Part shown: piece after piece, positions 45,027 through 57,165 of the stretch
How the letters are laid out: each line of letters starts with the position of its first letter
Position numbering within the stretch: position 1 is the stretch's first letter
NCBI GenBank assembly: GCA_035610835.1
Contig: CM069447.1
Span: 44,613,893-44,677,892 of the forward strand
Length of the DNA: 64,000 nt
Reading direction: 5' to 3'
Origin: Ophiura sarsii
Lineage: Eukaryota; Echinodermata; Ophiuroidea; Amphilepidida; Ophiuridae
The notes under the pieces: model-generated
What the model was told of the DNA's origin: nothing
Databases searched by the model: none
What the model saw: only the letters and a program-made list of their open reading frames with translations
Position numbers and translations under genes: made by a program

Positions 45027-45941
45027 AGGCCTATTTTTTTTTGATTGGCGTAACCCGACCGACCCTATTTTTACCGCCGACCCTAAACATTTTTTTTTGT
45101 GTGTGAGAAAGAAAGAAAAAAAAACCCCCAAAACAATAGTGTGTCAGAGAAACAGTGAAAATGTGAATTTGTGCGATTTGTTTATGTCTGTATGGTACAG
45201 TTAAGCCCACAATTATTCATACCCCTTGGAAAATATGAGTTTTTTGCGTTTTTCTCATATCTATACCAGCTGGAGTGGTGGAACTTTCGCTTTACACTAA
45301 AGACAATTAGTTTGCAAGTACAAATCAATATAATTATTTGGGCTCAACATTTTTTTGCATAACTATATAATTGTACAAGAATTGTGTTTTTATGCCTGTC
45401 CAAAATTATTCATACCCCATACCAACTCTCAGGATTGAGGCCACTTTTTGTGATAATGCACATGTTTTTGACATTCCAAACATTCTTTATATTGTGTGAT
45501 AGGCTTTTATATTGTTATGTAATTATTCCATGATGTGTGCATACAATGTGGATGCATTACAAATGTGTCCTACTGAATGTACATTGAGGGATATTATAGG
45601 ACAACACTCTAGCTCTTTGACAGCATGGCCAGGAAGATCAAATAACTTTTTTTGTGCATATTGTGAATGCTCACAGAGAGGGGGAGCCCAAATATATTGA
45701 TTTGTACTTGCAAACTAATTGTCTTTAGTGTAAAGCGAAAGTTCCACCACTCCAGCTGGTATAGATATGAGAAAAACGCAAAAAACTCATATTTTCCAAG
45801 GGGTATGAATAATTGTGGGATTAACTGTATATGTGTGCTGGTATATAAAATTTCATAGACGTTTTAAAGAAGAAAAAACACCAATCCGACCTACCTACCC
45901 TATTTTTTTTCTATGTTACGCCAATCAAACCTTTTAGGCCT
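45027..45941. mobile_element. TIR element hosting a Tc1/mariner-type element
   Basis: AGGCCTATTTTTTTTTGATT then GGCGTAACCCGACCGACCC at the left is mirrored by CCGACCTACCTACCC ... GTTACGCCAATCAAACC ... TAGGCCT at the right (to about 45940). The interior is almost wholly replaced by the 630-bp element at 45198-45827. 44895-45026 is unassigned. Confidence 0.7.
45198..45827. mobile_element. Tc1/mariner-type element (630 bp) with arms of about 145 bp
   Basis: Termini CAGTTAAGCCCACAATTATT and complement (one change), flanked by TA at 45196-45197 and 45828-45829. Arms are nearly identical for about 145 bp. The interior has no transposase frame. Confidence 0.9.
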
Positions 45942-45954
45942 AACTTCACTGTAT

Positions 45955-46325
45955 CGTTGAAAAAGTGCAACTTTTCGGAAAACATCGTTTTGGGGAAATA
46001 TGGCTGTTTTGGGAAAAAGTAAAAATGGTATTGAAAAGGGGAAACTTTGTGTGGGTAGCCAAGGGTTTTTCCTTTTTGTAAATGTTTCAATCATAATTGT
46101 GGGTGGATTTATGCACACAAACCCGTATAAAATCTTGAAAAGTGCCATTTTTTGTTAAAACATCATTTTTGAGAAAATGTGACTATTTTGGGAAAAGTAA
46201 TAATGATATTGAAATGGAGAAATGTTCTATGTGTAGCCAAGTGTTTTTTTTATTTTCATAAGTGTTTCAATTTCTCAAAATGTTCAATTGTGAGTAGAGT
46301 TATGCAAACAAACGTGACCAAATTT
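45955..46325 (+). repeat. Two tandem copies of a roughly 185-bp unit
   Basis: GAAAAAGTGCAACTTTTCGG, TGGCTGTTTTGGGAAAAAGT and GTGTGGGTAGCCAAG recur with changes about 185 bp later. It is followed by 12 G (46328-46339) and CTTACTTTTTTTGAACCC, a motif also at 297-325. Confidence 0.7.
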
Positions 46326-46387
46326 TAGGGGGGGGGGGGCTTACTTTTTTTGAACCCTTTACAAGGGTTTCATTGACTTATCTGACT

Positions 46388-46650
46388 GGGTGTATCAATA
46401 AAATCGCAACACTCTTTGGCGAGTACTGTACCCTTACAGTAAGTTACATATCGTAAATTGTGTTTTCAGTTTGTCTACTTATATCCGGAATATCTCAGCG
46501 AATTTATTGTCGATATCGCTGTAATTTGGCTATGTAATAGCCAAGACATACCTCTAACATTATAACTATTTTTCAGAGCGCTATGTGATTTGCCTTAAGA
46601 GTACGGAACTCAACAAAAAGTTTTTTTAATTTTTAATACGCCCTGTAGAT
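46388..46650. mobile_element. Possible mariner-like MITE
   Basis: Left GGGTGTATCAATAAAAT and right complement ACAGGGCGTATTAAAAATT form a weak inverted repeat of mariner type. The interior is non-coding. Tentative. Confidence 0.35.
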
Positions 46651-46794
46651 GGTAATCATCATAGTGATCATCATAGTGAATTAAAACTTTTCAATAAAAT
46701 AATCATAGACGTAAACAGTTTTAAAAATGAATTGGGTTTTTTTCTAAATAAAACAGTTACCCTGTGAACATCTGATCACTCAAAAAAAAAATTG

Positions 46795-47400
46795 GTTTCT
46801 TTTTGGTAAAAATCCTCCCACCCACAACTTCCGTTCAGATTGAGTATGTGATTTTGCTTTTTGCTTCTAACAAACATGGTACTTATAGCAGATAGACATC
46901 TTTTTACTTTGTGTATGCATGCAATCCCCATCTCTAGCAAATAGGGCGTTTTATGTGGTTAAAAAGTAATGGATAATCTAATTATGGATTATCATATTTA
47001 AAAAAAATGTAAGCCGGTGATTAGCAGTGGCTTACATTTTTTTTTAAATATGATCGACTACTTCTTTACCTATTTAATTATACCTCAACACTAGCATTAC
47101 AACTAGCCCCCAAAACCAAAGCTTTAAATCACTGAAATATGACCGACTGTTTCACCCTTCAATTTGAAAATGGTTTCACCAACTATTTAAAACAGTTGGT
47201 GAATGGTGAAATGATGAAGGAGTTGTAAATGAAAGGCTACAGTACGTTAAAGTTGACCAAAAGCAACGAATGTAATATTATTGATTTTCACGATGAAATA
47301 CATTAATTAAATTTAGGCATCGATGGGTACTTCTCTTTTGGGGACAGCCTTTATACACAAACCTATCGGTGCAATTGTATCAAGCATGGTCAAGCGTGTA
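46795..47400 (+). repeat. Dispersed family E copy
   Basis: Matches 17760-18345 in order (CCCACAACTTCCGTTCAGAT, ATGGATAATCTAATTATGGA, GGCATCGATGGGTACTTCTC). A small extra inverted repeat lies at 46997-47055 (TTAAAAAAAATGTAAGCC and complement). Confidence 0.8.
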
Positions 47401-47417
47401 TCCAAGACTATTTTGAT

Positions 47418-47440
47418 GGGGGGGGGGGGGGGGGGGGGGG
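47418..47440 (+). repeat. Poly-G run, 23 G
   Basis: Pure G run followed by CGGCAGTGGC, then a purine-rich tract to 47545. Confidence 0.95.
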
Positions 47441-47547
47441 CGGCAGTGGCAAAAGAGTTTAAATAAACACAATTAGGAAGAGAAGAAGAATGAGGAAGGG
47501 GAGAAGAAGGAGGAAGAAGGGAGAGGTTGGGGAGGAGGAAGGGTATG

Positions 47548-48825
47548 GGCATAGGTGGCGCAAATGTGGAGGGGGTTACAGAGGGTTACGGGGTCATGTC
47601 CCCTTAATTTTAATGTGGGGGACGTTAACAACGTTATAATGGACCTTTTTAGTGTTCAAAATGACAATTTTGCGGGCTTTGCACGTGTTAGTTTCAATGT
47701 TTTATTATTCAAGCTTAACAAGATGGCGTCAGGAACGTTTTTCTAAACTATTTTAGTTCAACATTATAATGGGTCTCTAACCACCGTATATTCTAAATAT
47801 TATGTGGGGGGGGGGGGGGGGGGGTGCGGTCGGGGCGCATCGCGCGTATTAGTTTCAATGTTTCATTATTAAAGCTGAACGAGATGGCTTCAGGAAAGTT
47901 TTCCATGACCATTTTAGTTTAAAAACTGAAGCGTGCATTCTTTCTACAGGTTTCAACATTATAATGAGTCTCGAACCACACCAAATATTATGTGGGGTAC
48001 GTTAATACTTTATACTGGACCTTTTAAGTGTTAAATATGCACACCTCTAATGTGTGCACGCTTCGCGCGTATTAGTTTCAATGTTTCATTATTCAAGGTG
48101 AACAAGATGGCTTCGGGTTCGCCCCTGGAGCTCTTGGGTTTTAGGCATTTTAAAGGCAAAGATTCAGCATTCTGAAGCAGTAATTTAAGGGGGAAAGCAC
48201 TCCCTTCTTCCTCCGAGGTAATGTTGATCATGTTACCAGAAGCCTTGGCAGTTCCCCCAGCATTGATTGATTGGGGTGGGGAAGATCATAAGAAAGGGGA
48301 GACTTCTGCTTTCTATTAAACAGTGCTGTCCCAAGTCTGATCTCAATTGCGAGCACAGAGATAGTTGTAATACGTTGCGTCAAGTGTGCCAACTATTATT
48401 TTTCTTGATTGTAGATAGGTAACAGGAGTAAAATCGAAACACAAATGGTGCACATTCAAATTCTTATTCCAAATTATTTTCCTTCAAACATGTTTGTTCA
48501 TTGCCTTCTTTTCTCCATATTTCTTACCAGTGACGGCTGAAACAACAATATTTATGGTGGGTCGAGACCCATTATAATATTGAAACCTGCAACAAAATTC
48601 ATTTTTTTTACCTTAAATTAACCAGAAAAACGGTCCTGAAGCCATCTTATTAAGCTTGAATAATGAAACATTGAAACTTATTCGCGCGAAACGTGAACAT
48701 ATTTTCATTTTTAACACGAAAAATGTTTCGTATGACGTTTTGTCATACTGGAATCATACTGGACCCCGTACCGCCCCCACCCCAATTTGCGCCGCCTATG
48801 TCCTTAATACCCTTCCCCCTCCCAC
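47548..48825. mobile_element. TIR element with internal tandem units and a poly-G run
   Basis: CATAGGTGGCGCAAATGTGG at about 47548 is mirrored by CCAATTTGCGCCGCCTATG at about 48782-48800. Inside are three diverged direct units of about 190 bp (GTTAGTTTCAATGTTTTATT, AACAAGATGGC) at about 47690, 47850 and 48075 and one inverted unit at 48640-48690. A 19-G run lies at 47806-47824. Purine-rich (left) and pyrimidine-rich (right) flanks also mirror each other. No gene. Confidence 0.65.
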
Positions 48826-48870
48826 TTCATCTCCTCCTCTTCCTCCCTTTTTAAAACTCCTTTGTCAAAA

Positions 48871-48935
48871 GGGGGGGGGGGGGGGGGGGGGGGGGCATGG
48901 GCTGCTGGGCCCCCTGGATACGCCACTGAACATGG
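48871..48935 (-). mobile_element. G-rich hAT-like terminus
   Basis: 25 G (48871-48895) then GGGCCCCCTGGATACGCCACTGAA; the complement is a CAGTGGCGTATCCAGGGGG terminus as at 2769 and, similarly, 51236. Confidence 0.6.
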
Positions 48936-49590
48936 CAACATTAGGCGTCAAAATACGCGTAACTTAACGATGGATCTGTCTGCATTTTTACAGATGTTTT
49001 TTTTAAAATTATTATTTTATTTTATTTCAAGAGTAACCGTTCTTTTATTAGAATAAAACAAGAAACTTACCGTTCGTATTATGGAAATCCGTTGAGAACC
49101 TTGACGCTGTAGCAACCCGCACTCGGGATCAACTGAGAGTATAGTCTGGGTTAAAAAGCCATCAAATGTTTTCTAATAGCAAAGAAACAAGTGGAAGGGC
49201 GTGCGTATATCGTAACAAATCTGTTTGGTTTTTAGGGTTAGCAACCAGTATACCTGTAAAAGGAAAATAATTCTATCCATTACTGGGGAGGGAAGAATCC
49301 TAAAACTCGTGACTGTTTCAGCTTCAATCTTATATTTAGCACGAGTCTGTCGTGTTTCAAAATCTGAATGACAAGCGAGATTAATAAGCCTCGCCACGCG
49401 TTAATATGAAGAAAGAAAAGTACAGCGACAATATTATATGCAAAGATAAATTTAGATATATTTTTTGAACCCCGATTTTTAAGCTCCGTAGCTTTCGGGA
49501 TCAACGCGATCCCTTAATTTAGCATAGTGATTACATCCCTCCACTTGTCACAGTACCGCCTGTTGGGCGATCACAGGTCATCGTAGATGG
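48935..49590 (+). repeat. Dispersed family D copy
   Basis: Starts CAAAATACGCGTAACTTAACG and carries all D landmarks through GGGCGATCACAGGTCATCG. No minisatellite follows. 49591-49800 is unassigned; ACAGGGTGT words at 49808-49840 resemble mariner-type tips. Confidence 0.8.
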
Positions 49591-49859
49591 CGGATAGGAC
49601 ATAGCTTGTGTCTCTTTTAATTTTTGGTAATAATGTCATAAGTTGGTGTAAAAAAAAATCACACTTTGTAAATTGAGAGAAAATTCACCAAATTTGATTC
49701 AAATCCACATAACTTTTATTGTACACATATCTATACGGCCTAAATATATTAGGAAACCTATCACTATATACAAGAATACTAGATTTGTAAATTCCAACTG
49801 ATATTATACAGGGTGTGCCATAATTATACAGGGTGTAACATAAGAAAAACACATTTTTT

Positions 49860-50415
49860 TACTAGAATTTAAATAAGGTGTCAGAATGCGCAACAGTAAC
49901 AAAATGGATATGTCTGCATTCTATTTGTAACGGTAAATAAATAAAAAATATTGCCGATATTCTAACTCACTCTTACCCTTCTTATCCTGGTACTCAGTTA
50001 AGAACTTTGAGGCTTTAGCAACCCGCATCCGTGATCAAATGAGGGTATATTCAGGTTTAAAGGTCAGTAATGAATAAGCAAAGAAATGTTTTCTAATAGG
50101 AAAGAAACAAGGTGGAAGGGCGTCCGTATTGCCACAAATTTATTTGGTGTTTAGCTGGATAGAACCCGGTACACTTACAATCAGTATACTTGTGAATATG
50201 AAGGAATTCGATCCATTACTAGCGAGGGATAAAACAACTCGTAACTGTTTCTTCAATATTATATTTAGCATGAGCCTGAATTGTTTCTAATAAATCTGAA
50301 AGATAAGCGTGAATAAAATGCTTTGCCACGCGTTAATATGAAGAAGGAAAAGTACTGTGACATTGTCGAAGAATTTGCTACTGCCAGGCGAGAGAATAAA
50401 GTTCAGCCAATAGTT
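49860..50415 (+). repeat. More diverged family D copy
   Basis: Same order of D landmarks (GGATATGTCTGCATTC, GCAACCCGCATCCGTGATCA, CTTTGCCACGCGTTAATATG, GCGAGAGAATAAAGTTCAGC) with more substitutions than its neighbour. Confidence 0.75.
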
Positions 50416-50442
50416 ATATGATACTAAATGGCTTTACTAAAT

Positions 50443-50572
50443 GGCTTTGAGGGCGTTACGAATATATTGCACGAGCAATACAAATATTGCACGAGTCGGA
50501 GACAAGTGCAATATTTTTATAGCGAGTGCAATATATTCTTGTATCACCCGAAAACAAGCCATTCAATATTAT
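50443..50572. mobile_element. Short fold-back with ATTGCAC/GTGCAAT words
   Basis: AATGGCTT ... GAATATATTGCACGAG at the left is mirrored by GAGTGCAATATATTC ... AAGCCATT at the right; two inner copies of TATTGCAC sit between them. 50573-51235 has no recognised feature. Confidence 0.65.
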
Positions 50573-51235
50573 TATTATTTATATCAGGCTTTTATCCATA
50601 AAATAGTAAAATTCACCGTCTGCCCGTCAATTGAGCGTAGAATCTTTCGATAATTATTGTTGCTAGACTAAAGTAAGCTTACCAGCAACTCTTTAAAATT
50701 CCGCTTGGCCCTTTTCTTGAAGATACAGAAAACATGTTGACCACGTTTCTTGTTAGGGAAATCTTTATTTCACAAAAGCTTGTTCAATTCCGCATCTTTT
50801 AATTTAAAAAAGCAAATCTCCCGGGCGCCTGCTTCGCCATTTTGCAAACTTTTTGTTTTCATAGCGGTGCCCCTTGTAAGCCTGCTTCATTGAGCCGAAA
50901 CACGTATTATATATTCGCGATAAAAACATGCGATCACCCAAAAAAAGTATCACTGCATGTTGAATAAACGCTAAACGCTTAACGCGTACCAACCAGGGAT
51001 TCTATTAATTTTGTGATAGGGAAGTCTCATGCTGCGCATACGTAAATAACTGGTCGCGTTTTCATAATTACATAAATTAGGGTAATGAGCTCAGCCTGGC
51101 TCAGCATTGTCATTTGACGGGTTTGACGTCATAAATGCAACAGCGCCACTGTATGCTCACACTCATAAAAAGGTCACGTCAACGAAAATATTCTAGGAAT
51201 TTATGTATAATTGCATCAAGTCCGTCAGACAAATT

Positions 51236-51280
51236 ACAGTGGCGTAGCCAGAGGGAGGGGGGGGGGGGGGGGGGGGGGGT
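51236..51280 (+). mobile_element. hAT-like terminus with 23-G run
   Basis: CAGTGGCGTAGCCAGAGGGA then 23 G (51257-51279). The terminus is CAGTGGCGTAGCCAG-type. The other end is not visible. Confidence 0.55.
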
Positions 51281-51324
51281 CGACCGCCCCACCAATATTG
51301 ACGTCGTGTCGGTTGAGATTGGCA

Positions 51325-51890
51325 CTGTCGGTTCATTTGACTCTCTCATTTGCTCGTCTCATGATGTGTTTGGCTGTCTTGACCGCTTGTCCGTTGCTTT
51401 GTGGGAATCCGGGCTGGATGTTCCACTTCTTGGTGAATTCTTTGAATTGTGCGGACGTGTACTGTGGTCCGTTGTCGGAGATCATTGTGTCTGGGATTCC
51501 GTGTCTTGTGAATTGTGCTTTCAGTTTGTGAATTCACTGTTATCGACATAGTCTATTTCCCAAAACTTGAGTAATAGTCGACCGTAATGAGGCAGTGACG
51601 TCCATCTAACTTAACTGGAATAGATCGGTTCCTACTTTGGACCAAGGTTGGTTAGGAATCTGGTGAGGAATCATTGTCTCCTTTTGTTGTTTGTCTGCTG
51701 TTGACTTACACACTCTGCATTTATCGATGTGTTGCTTGATGTGTGCATTCATATTCGGCCAGTACAGACATTCACGTGCTCTTCGTAGACAGCTTTCAAT
51801 TCCCAGGTGGTTGGAGTGTATTGATTCTATCATTGTCTGCTGTTGCTGGGTCGTGACTACGACTCTGCCAGCCGCATTACTCAGACAATG
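51325..51890 (-). pseudogene. Ty3/gypsy integrase relic
   Basis: The minus strand reads an HHCC zinc finger (HSNHLGIESCLRRARECLYW, then CRVCKS) at about 51835-51700, the first catalytic block LDGRHCLITVDYYSSF near 51605-51565, then in another frame GIPDTMISDNGPQYTSAQF near 51505-51450 and FPQSNGQAVKTAKHIMRRA near 51405-51350. At least two frameshifts. The block between SDNGPQY and QSNG is shortened, and the catalytic Glu expected after QSNG is Val. Only integrase is left; no LTRs seen. Confidence 0.88.
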
Positions 51891-52325
51891 ATGTATTTCG
51901 GAGTACTATTGTAGCTTTAATAACGAGTGATATTATTGTAGCGAACTTATCTATGGAATCGCCATATGATGGAGAGAGGGAGAGGCAAGGTTGCCAGTTG
52001 CCAGGTCTAACAATGGGGTTGCCACATTGAATATCCTAAATGAGGATTCATGAGATCCCAAACACCGTGTTAACACCGTTTACAGTGTTTCCAGCTAGGA
52101 TCGCAACATAATTATTACTGTTGGCAATAATAGACCATTACAAATTATGAATTTAGGAGTTGGGTACGGGAACATATTTTTGTAAAGATATAATTATTAT
52201 TTACACGTGTATGGTGGCAATTGAAATTGAAATTCAGATGGAGTTTAAGCCATAGATCCTTGCTTAAACACATTTTAGAGGAGGATAAAACTGCGATGTG
52301 AGTTTTATCTTCATATTTATTTTTT
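51891..52325. other. No supported feature
   Basis: AT-rich sequence with no recognisable gene or repeat. Confidence 0.4.
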
Positions 52326-52329
52326 ATTT

Positions 52330-54380
52330 TTGCAGTTGTGATTTTAGCATTCATGGAGGATCTGCTATGACTAGGAAGGATGATAATCATCCTTGTTCCG
52401 TAGCTTTAACAACAGTAATCATTTCTCTGATAGTTCCAAGAGGGATGATAATCAACATAATTTCACAATGTCAAGAATAAAGGATGATTGTTTGATTATT
52501 TTAAGAAGGCTTATAATCATTATCAGTGAACAGATGATCACGCACATTCAATTTTGGTAGACCAATAACAATCATCCATGACAATCATCCTTGTTTCACA
52601 ATCATCTTTGTTCTGTCGGTACACCAACATTCTTGTTTTATAGCGCCAATGATGATTTTTTTTTAATAGTTCCAAGAAGGATGCTAATCATCACATATTT
52701 CATATTTCAACAGCGTCAAGAAGTTATATATTTTATAGTTCCAAGAAGGATGACAATCATCCTTGTTTGATAGTTTCAAGGTGGAAATTATGATACCTGT
52801 TCTGTGACCCACGGATGATAATCATCCTTGTTTTGTAGATCTAAGGATTGAAATTATTACCCTGTGTTGTAACAACAAGGATGATAATCATCCTTGTTTG
52901 ATCCTTGTTTGATAGTTCCAAGAAAGATGGAAATAATGATCCCTGTTCTGTAACCACAAATAATTAATATCGTCCATCTTAAACCTACAAATCAAGGAAA
53001 TTACAGAACAGGGATCATAATCTCCATCTACCTTGGAACTATCAAACAAGGATGATTATCATCCTTCTTGTGATTACAGAACAGGGACCATAATGTCCAT
53101 CTTTCTTGGAACTATCAAACAAGGATGATTATCATCCTTGTGATTACAGAACAGGGATCATAATTTCTATCTTTCTTGGAAATATCAAACAAGGATGATT
53201 ATCATCCTTCTTGTGATTACAGAACAGGGATCATAATTTCCATCTTTCTTGGAACTATCAAACAAGGATGATTATCATCCTTCTTGAGGTTACAGAACAG
53301 GGATCGTAATTTCCATCTTTCTTGGAACTATCAAACAAGGATGATTATCATCCTTGTGATTACAGAACAGGGATCATAATTTCTATCTTTCTTGGAAATA
53401 TCAAACATGGATGATTATCATCCTTCTTGTGATTACAGAACAGGGATCATAATTTCCATCTTTCTTGGAACTATCAAACAAGGATGATTATCATCCTTCT
53501 TGAGGTTACAGAACAGGGATCGTAATTTCCATCTTTCTTGGAACTATCAAACAAGGATGATTATCATCCTTCTTGTGGTTACAGGACAGGGATCATAATT
53601 TCCATCTACCTTGGAACTATCAAACAAGGATGATTATCATCCTTCTTGTGATTACAGAACAGGGATCATAATTTCCATCTTTCTTAGAACTATCAAACAA
53701 TGATGATTATCATCCTTCTTGTGGTTACAGAACAGGGATCATAATTCCCATCTTTCTTGGAACTATCAAACAAGGATGATTATCATCCTTCTTGTGGTTA
53801 CAACACAGGGGTAATAATTTCAATCCTTAGATCTACAAAACAAGGATGATTATCATCCGTGGGTCATCACAGAACAGGGATCATAATTTCCACCTTGAAA
53901 CTATCAAAAAAGAATGATTGTCATCCTTCTTGGAACTATAAAATATATAACTTCTTGACGCTGTTGAAATATGAAATAATATGATGATTACAGCCTTCTT
54001 GGAACTATTAAAAAAATGTATCATCATTGGCGCTATAAAACAAGAATGTTGGTGTACCGACAGAACAAAGATGATTATCCTCTTAACCATGTGAAACAAG
54101 GATGATTGTCATGGGTTATTGGTCTACCAAAATTGAATGTGTGTGATCATCTGTTCACTGATAATGATTATAAAATTAAAGCCTTCTTAAAATATTCAAA
54201 CAATCATCCTTTATTCTTGACATTGTGAAATTATGTTGATTATAATCCCTCTTGGAACTATCAGAGAAATGATTACTGTTTTTGAAGCAACGGAACAAGG
54301 ATGATTATCATCCTTCCTAGCCATTTGAAAATAGCATGATTGTCACCTTTATTGGTAGTAGGGGCTTAAATACAATTATG
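52330..54380. mobile_element. 2-kb fold-back built on AAGGATGATTATCATCCTT
   Basis: The left arm (52365-52985) is mirrored by 53790-54330, with matching landmarks such as GTCGGTACACCAACATTCTT/AATGTTGGTGTACCGAC, TTCACTGATAATGATTATAA and GACGCTGTTGAAATATGA. Between them one 73-bp unit is amplified about 11 times (53010-53790). Each unit holds the 19-bp near-palindrome AAGGATGATTATCATCCTT plus ATTACAGAACAGGGATCATA and the TTTCTTGGAACTATCAAAC word. Non-coding. 54381-55285 to the right has nothing I can name. Confidence 0.9.
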
Positions 54381-55285
54381 CTTAAAATATCTGACTTGTT
54401 GCTAAAGAACAAGTTTGGATGTCGTATTTAGGTGTAACTATTGATGATGAATATTATTGTGTAATGCGAACAAAAAAATGATACTTATTGATATTATGTA
54501 CTACTAGAATGATGATGAAAATAAAAGACTTTTGTATATATATAGCAAGTGAAAGAAGTGTGTTAAACTTTCTTTATTTCTGTTTTGTGTCAAAAGAGAA
54601 GAACCTCAGTTTGGAATGCTAATTTTTAATATAATTATATCTTTCTGCCCCAAAACGGCTGGTAGTAGTAAAACATAAAATAAAACTTCATGTGCAACAA
54701 AATAACGTGTTTGCTAAGAAAAAAGGAAAACATCTTAAAAATGGACTATTTCCAGTCCATTTTGACGTGAGACACTGTTCTAGGTGCATATTGCATTTGA
54801 TGGGTGCTATATTGTAGTGTGATTAGGGACTTTCCGAAATATGATTAAAACCATAGGTTGTGGGTGAAATGACCGTAAACTGGCGCACATTGCTAAGTTG
54901 GGACATTGGTGGTTTGGATTTGCGATCAATATTACCATTTAAAGAATGCTTCAACTTGAATCATTATCACGGGTATTCATTTGGTAGAGTTATTAGTTTA
55001 TGAATTTGCAAATAACAAAGTACACCATTTCTTATTTTATCTAAAGATACTCGTCTACTTGTAGGACCCGAACGCCGTAATATTTGCGAAATCAAAGATA
55101 CTCGCTGGCTACAGAAATCTGTGTAATGGCTAAAAACAAAAATGCAGTTTTGCCTTTTTTCTGAAATGTATTGGAGTTATTGATTATAATGACAAATGGT
55201 GGTATGTTTTAAAACATTTTGGCGTAAAATTCATTACGTCACAGGCGTGTTTAAATAATGTTTCATCTCGACAAAGTGCTAAGTC

Positions 55286-56276
55286 ATTTGTTGGGGCAAG
55301 TGGTCCGAAGGGGTATGGGGCAACTGGTCCGCCTGCAAAAACTTAATCAAAATTGTAAAATTCATTTTGAAAATTAGTTGTTAGTGTCAATAAAACTTGA
55401 CTCGGTATTGAAAGTGAATAGAATATGAAATAATTCACATTCTTTCTAGTTCTTAGACATTTTGGGGCATTTGGGTCTAATACCACTATTTCTGCTATTG
55501 AAGGATTACAATATGACATGAAATTGCTTTAGAATGGTTTAAAACCTCGGTAGTATGAATTACATCTTTATTATATTTTGAATGGTGTCAGTAAAGGTAT
55601 TTGCAATGACAAAATATCAAGATTTATGTATTTTATCCACTGCTTTTTGTGTATATTAACCGTTGGGTCATCATTGTCATATTGACTAACTTCCCTTTAA
55701 TATGAAAAGTTGGCTAAATATCAAGATGGTTTATTACTAGTACTAAATGATGATTTTATGAAGTAAATAAAATCATTAAAGAAAGGGTATATATAGACAA
55801 ATGTATCGGGCATCTGAATATCACAACCATGTAACCATTTAACTAGGTTCATACCGTTTTATCTAATTAATGCGCAGTCGAAAATTTCGCTTGCTTTGTA
55901 CACCATTAGTTTCGAAAACTGTATAAAACATGGGTTTCATGAGACATGTATCCTTTTTACATGTTAAATAATATGGACATGTGTTTGTAAAGAAAATACT
56001 GCCTAGTTTCCGTGTTGTCATTCACTGATTTCTGTGTATTCTAACCGTTGGAACATATAGGACCAGTTGCCCAACTGATGGGGTAACTGGTCCGTGGCAA
56101 TTAGTGGTAATTGGCCTTTTCTTAAGATATTTTTTAACATTGATTATATATTATATGTAAACAGTTACATGGGTGATATTTTCATAGCAATTCCATAAAT
56201 ATTTACACGAGCTTTAATCTTTTATATCATGAAATATGCTTAACCGGACCAGTTGCCCCATCCTCCCCTATACCTA
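55286..56276. mobile_element. TIR element with GGGGCAACTGGTCCG words
   Basis: Left GGGGCAAGTGGTCCG and GGGGCAACTGGTCCG (55291-55334); right GGACCAGTTGCCC, GGGGTAACTGGTCCG (56060-56097) and CCGGACCAGTTGCCCC followed by ATCCTCCCCTA (to 56272). The interior is AT-rich and non-coding. Confidence 0.65.
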
Positions 56277-57160
56277 CTAAACACGGAATGGGAAGTTTTT
56301 AACTGCGTAATATGTTAGGCAAAGGCCTTACCTTTTGAATGACTATAAAAGTTAATACCATCGCTGTGATGTCATTAGATTAATGCAGAATTTTTAATGA
56401 CAAATAATTTTACTTTAATTATTTAAAAACAATTATTCAAGATAAATCCTTATGGGAGATGTATCCGGGTCTGAAGTTTTTATAGTTACTTTGCTATGAC
56501 CGGTGCAACCAAATTACACCAGTCTGATACTTTTTCAACAGTCATGTGATGAGAAACACGGGGTGGGCGGACTCGCCCCACTCTCCCCTACGGGTGTTTG
56601 TCGCGAATTGGCATGGCAACTTGAAACAATAATTGACGATTCTTTTGAATAATGTCTATTTTATTTCAATAGAATCATGAACCGAGTCTATTATTTTAAT
56701 TTTATTGCTTGCAATTTACGCTTGTATGATTATTGCTACGCTCTTATGATTATTGTTTTCATCGTAGTTGCCTGATTAGCCTACTCATCGTTTCGTCTTG
56801 TCATGTATACTTCAATTAAAAGCGTTGTATATTCTTATACTAAAATGTCAAGATGTGCTGTATACGGCTGTGTCATGAAACCTACACTCTTGTTATTCTA
56901 TTGAAAGTATACACAAATGCAACCTAACTTAAATGTTCAAGGCACAACTTAACAGGGGTCAAAACCAAAACATTGATACAAAATACTTTTGAACTTTTGT
57001 GAATAGCTTATCAGGATGTCTCTTGGTTGGTGTTGTGCTGTTTTATGGCCAATTCATAATTCAAAAATGATAATTCAAAAGGTATAACCCTAACACGTTT
57101 GGGACGGAATTGTTGAAAAACTATCCGAGGGTGGAAATGGGCGAAATTTAGGGGGATAAA
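56277..57160. other. Mostly unassigned; one orphan TIR tip
   Basis: 56548-56591 (GGGTGGGCGGACTCGCCCCACTCTCCCCTA, cut here into GGACTCGCCCC and CTCTCCCCTA words) resembles the right end of the 37589-38488 element. The rest shows no gene. Confidence 0.4.
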
Positions 57161-57165
57161 TCGGA

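Noticed and set aside
48656..48967. 103-codon frame with a poly-glycine stretch
   Set aside because: The frame spans an element terminus and the 25-G run; it is composed of repeat edges.
51135..51551. 138-codon plus frame across the G-run as a glycine-rich protein
   Set aside because: It reads the antisense of the gypsy integrase relic plus a 23-G run; no independent support.
52330..54380. CRISPR-like array, because of regularly spaced palindromes
   Set aside because: The units are contiguous 73-bp tandem repeats with no unique spacers, inside a eukaryotic fold-back element.
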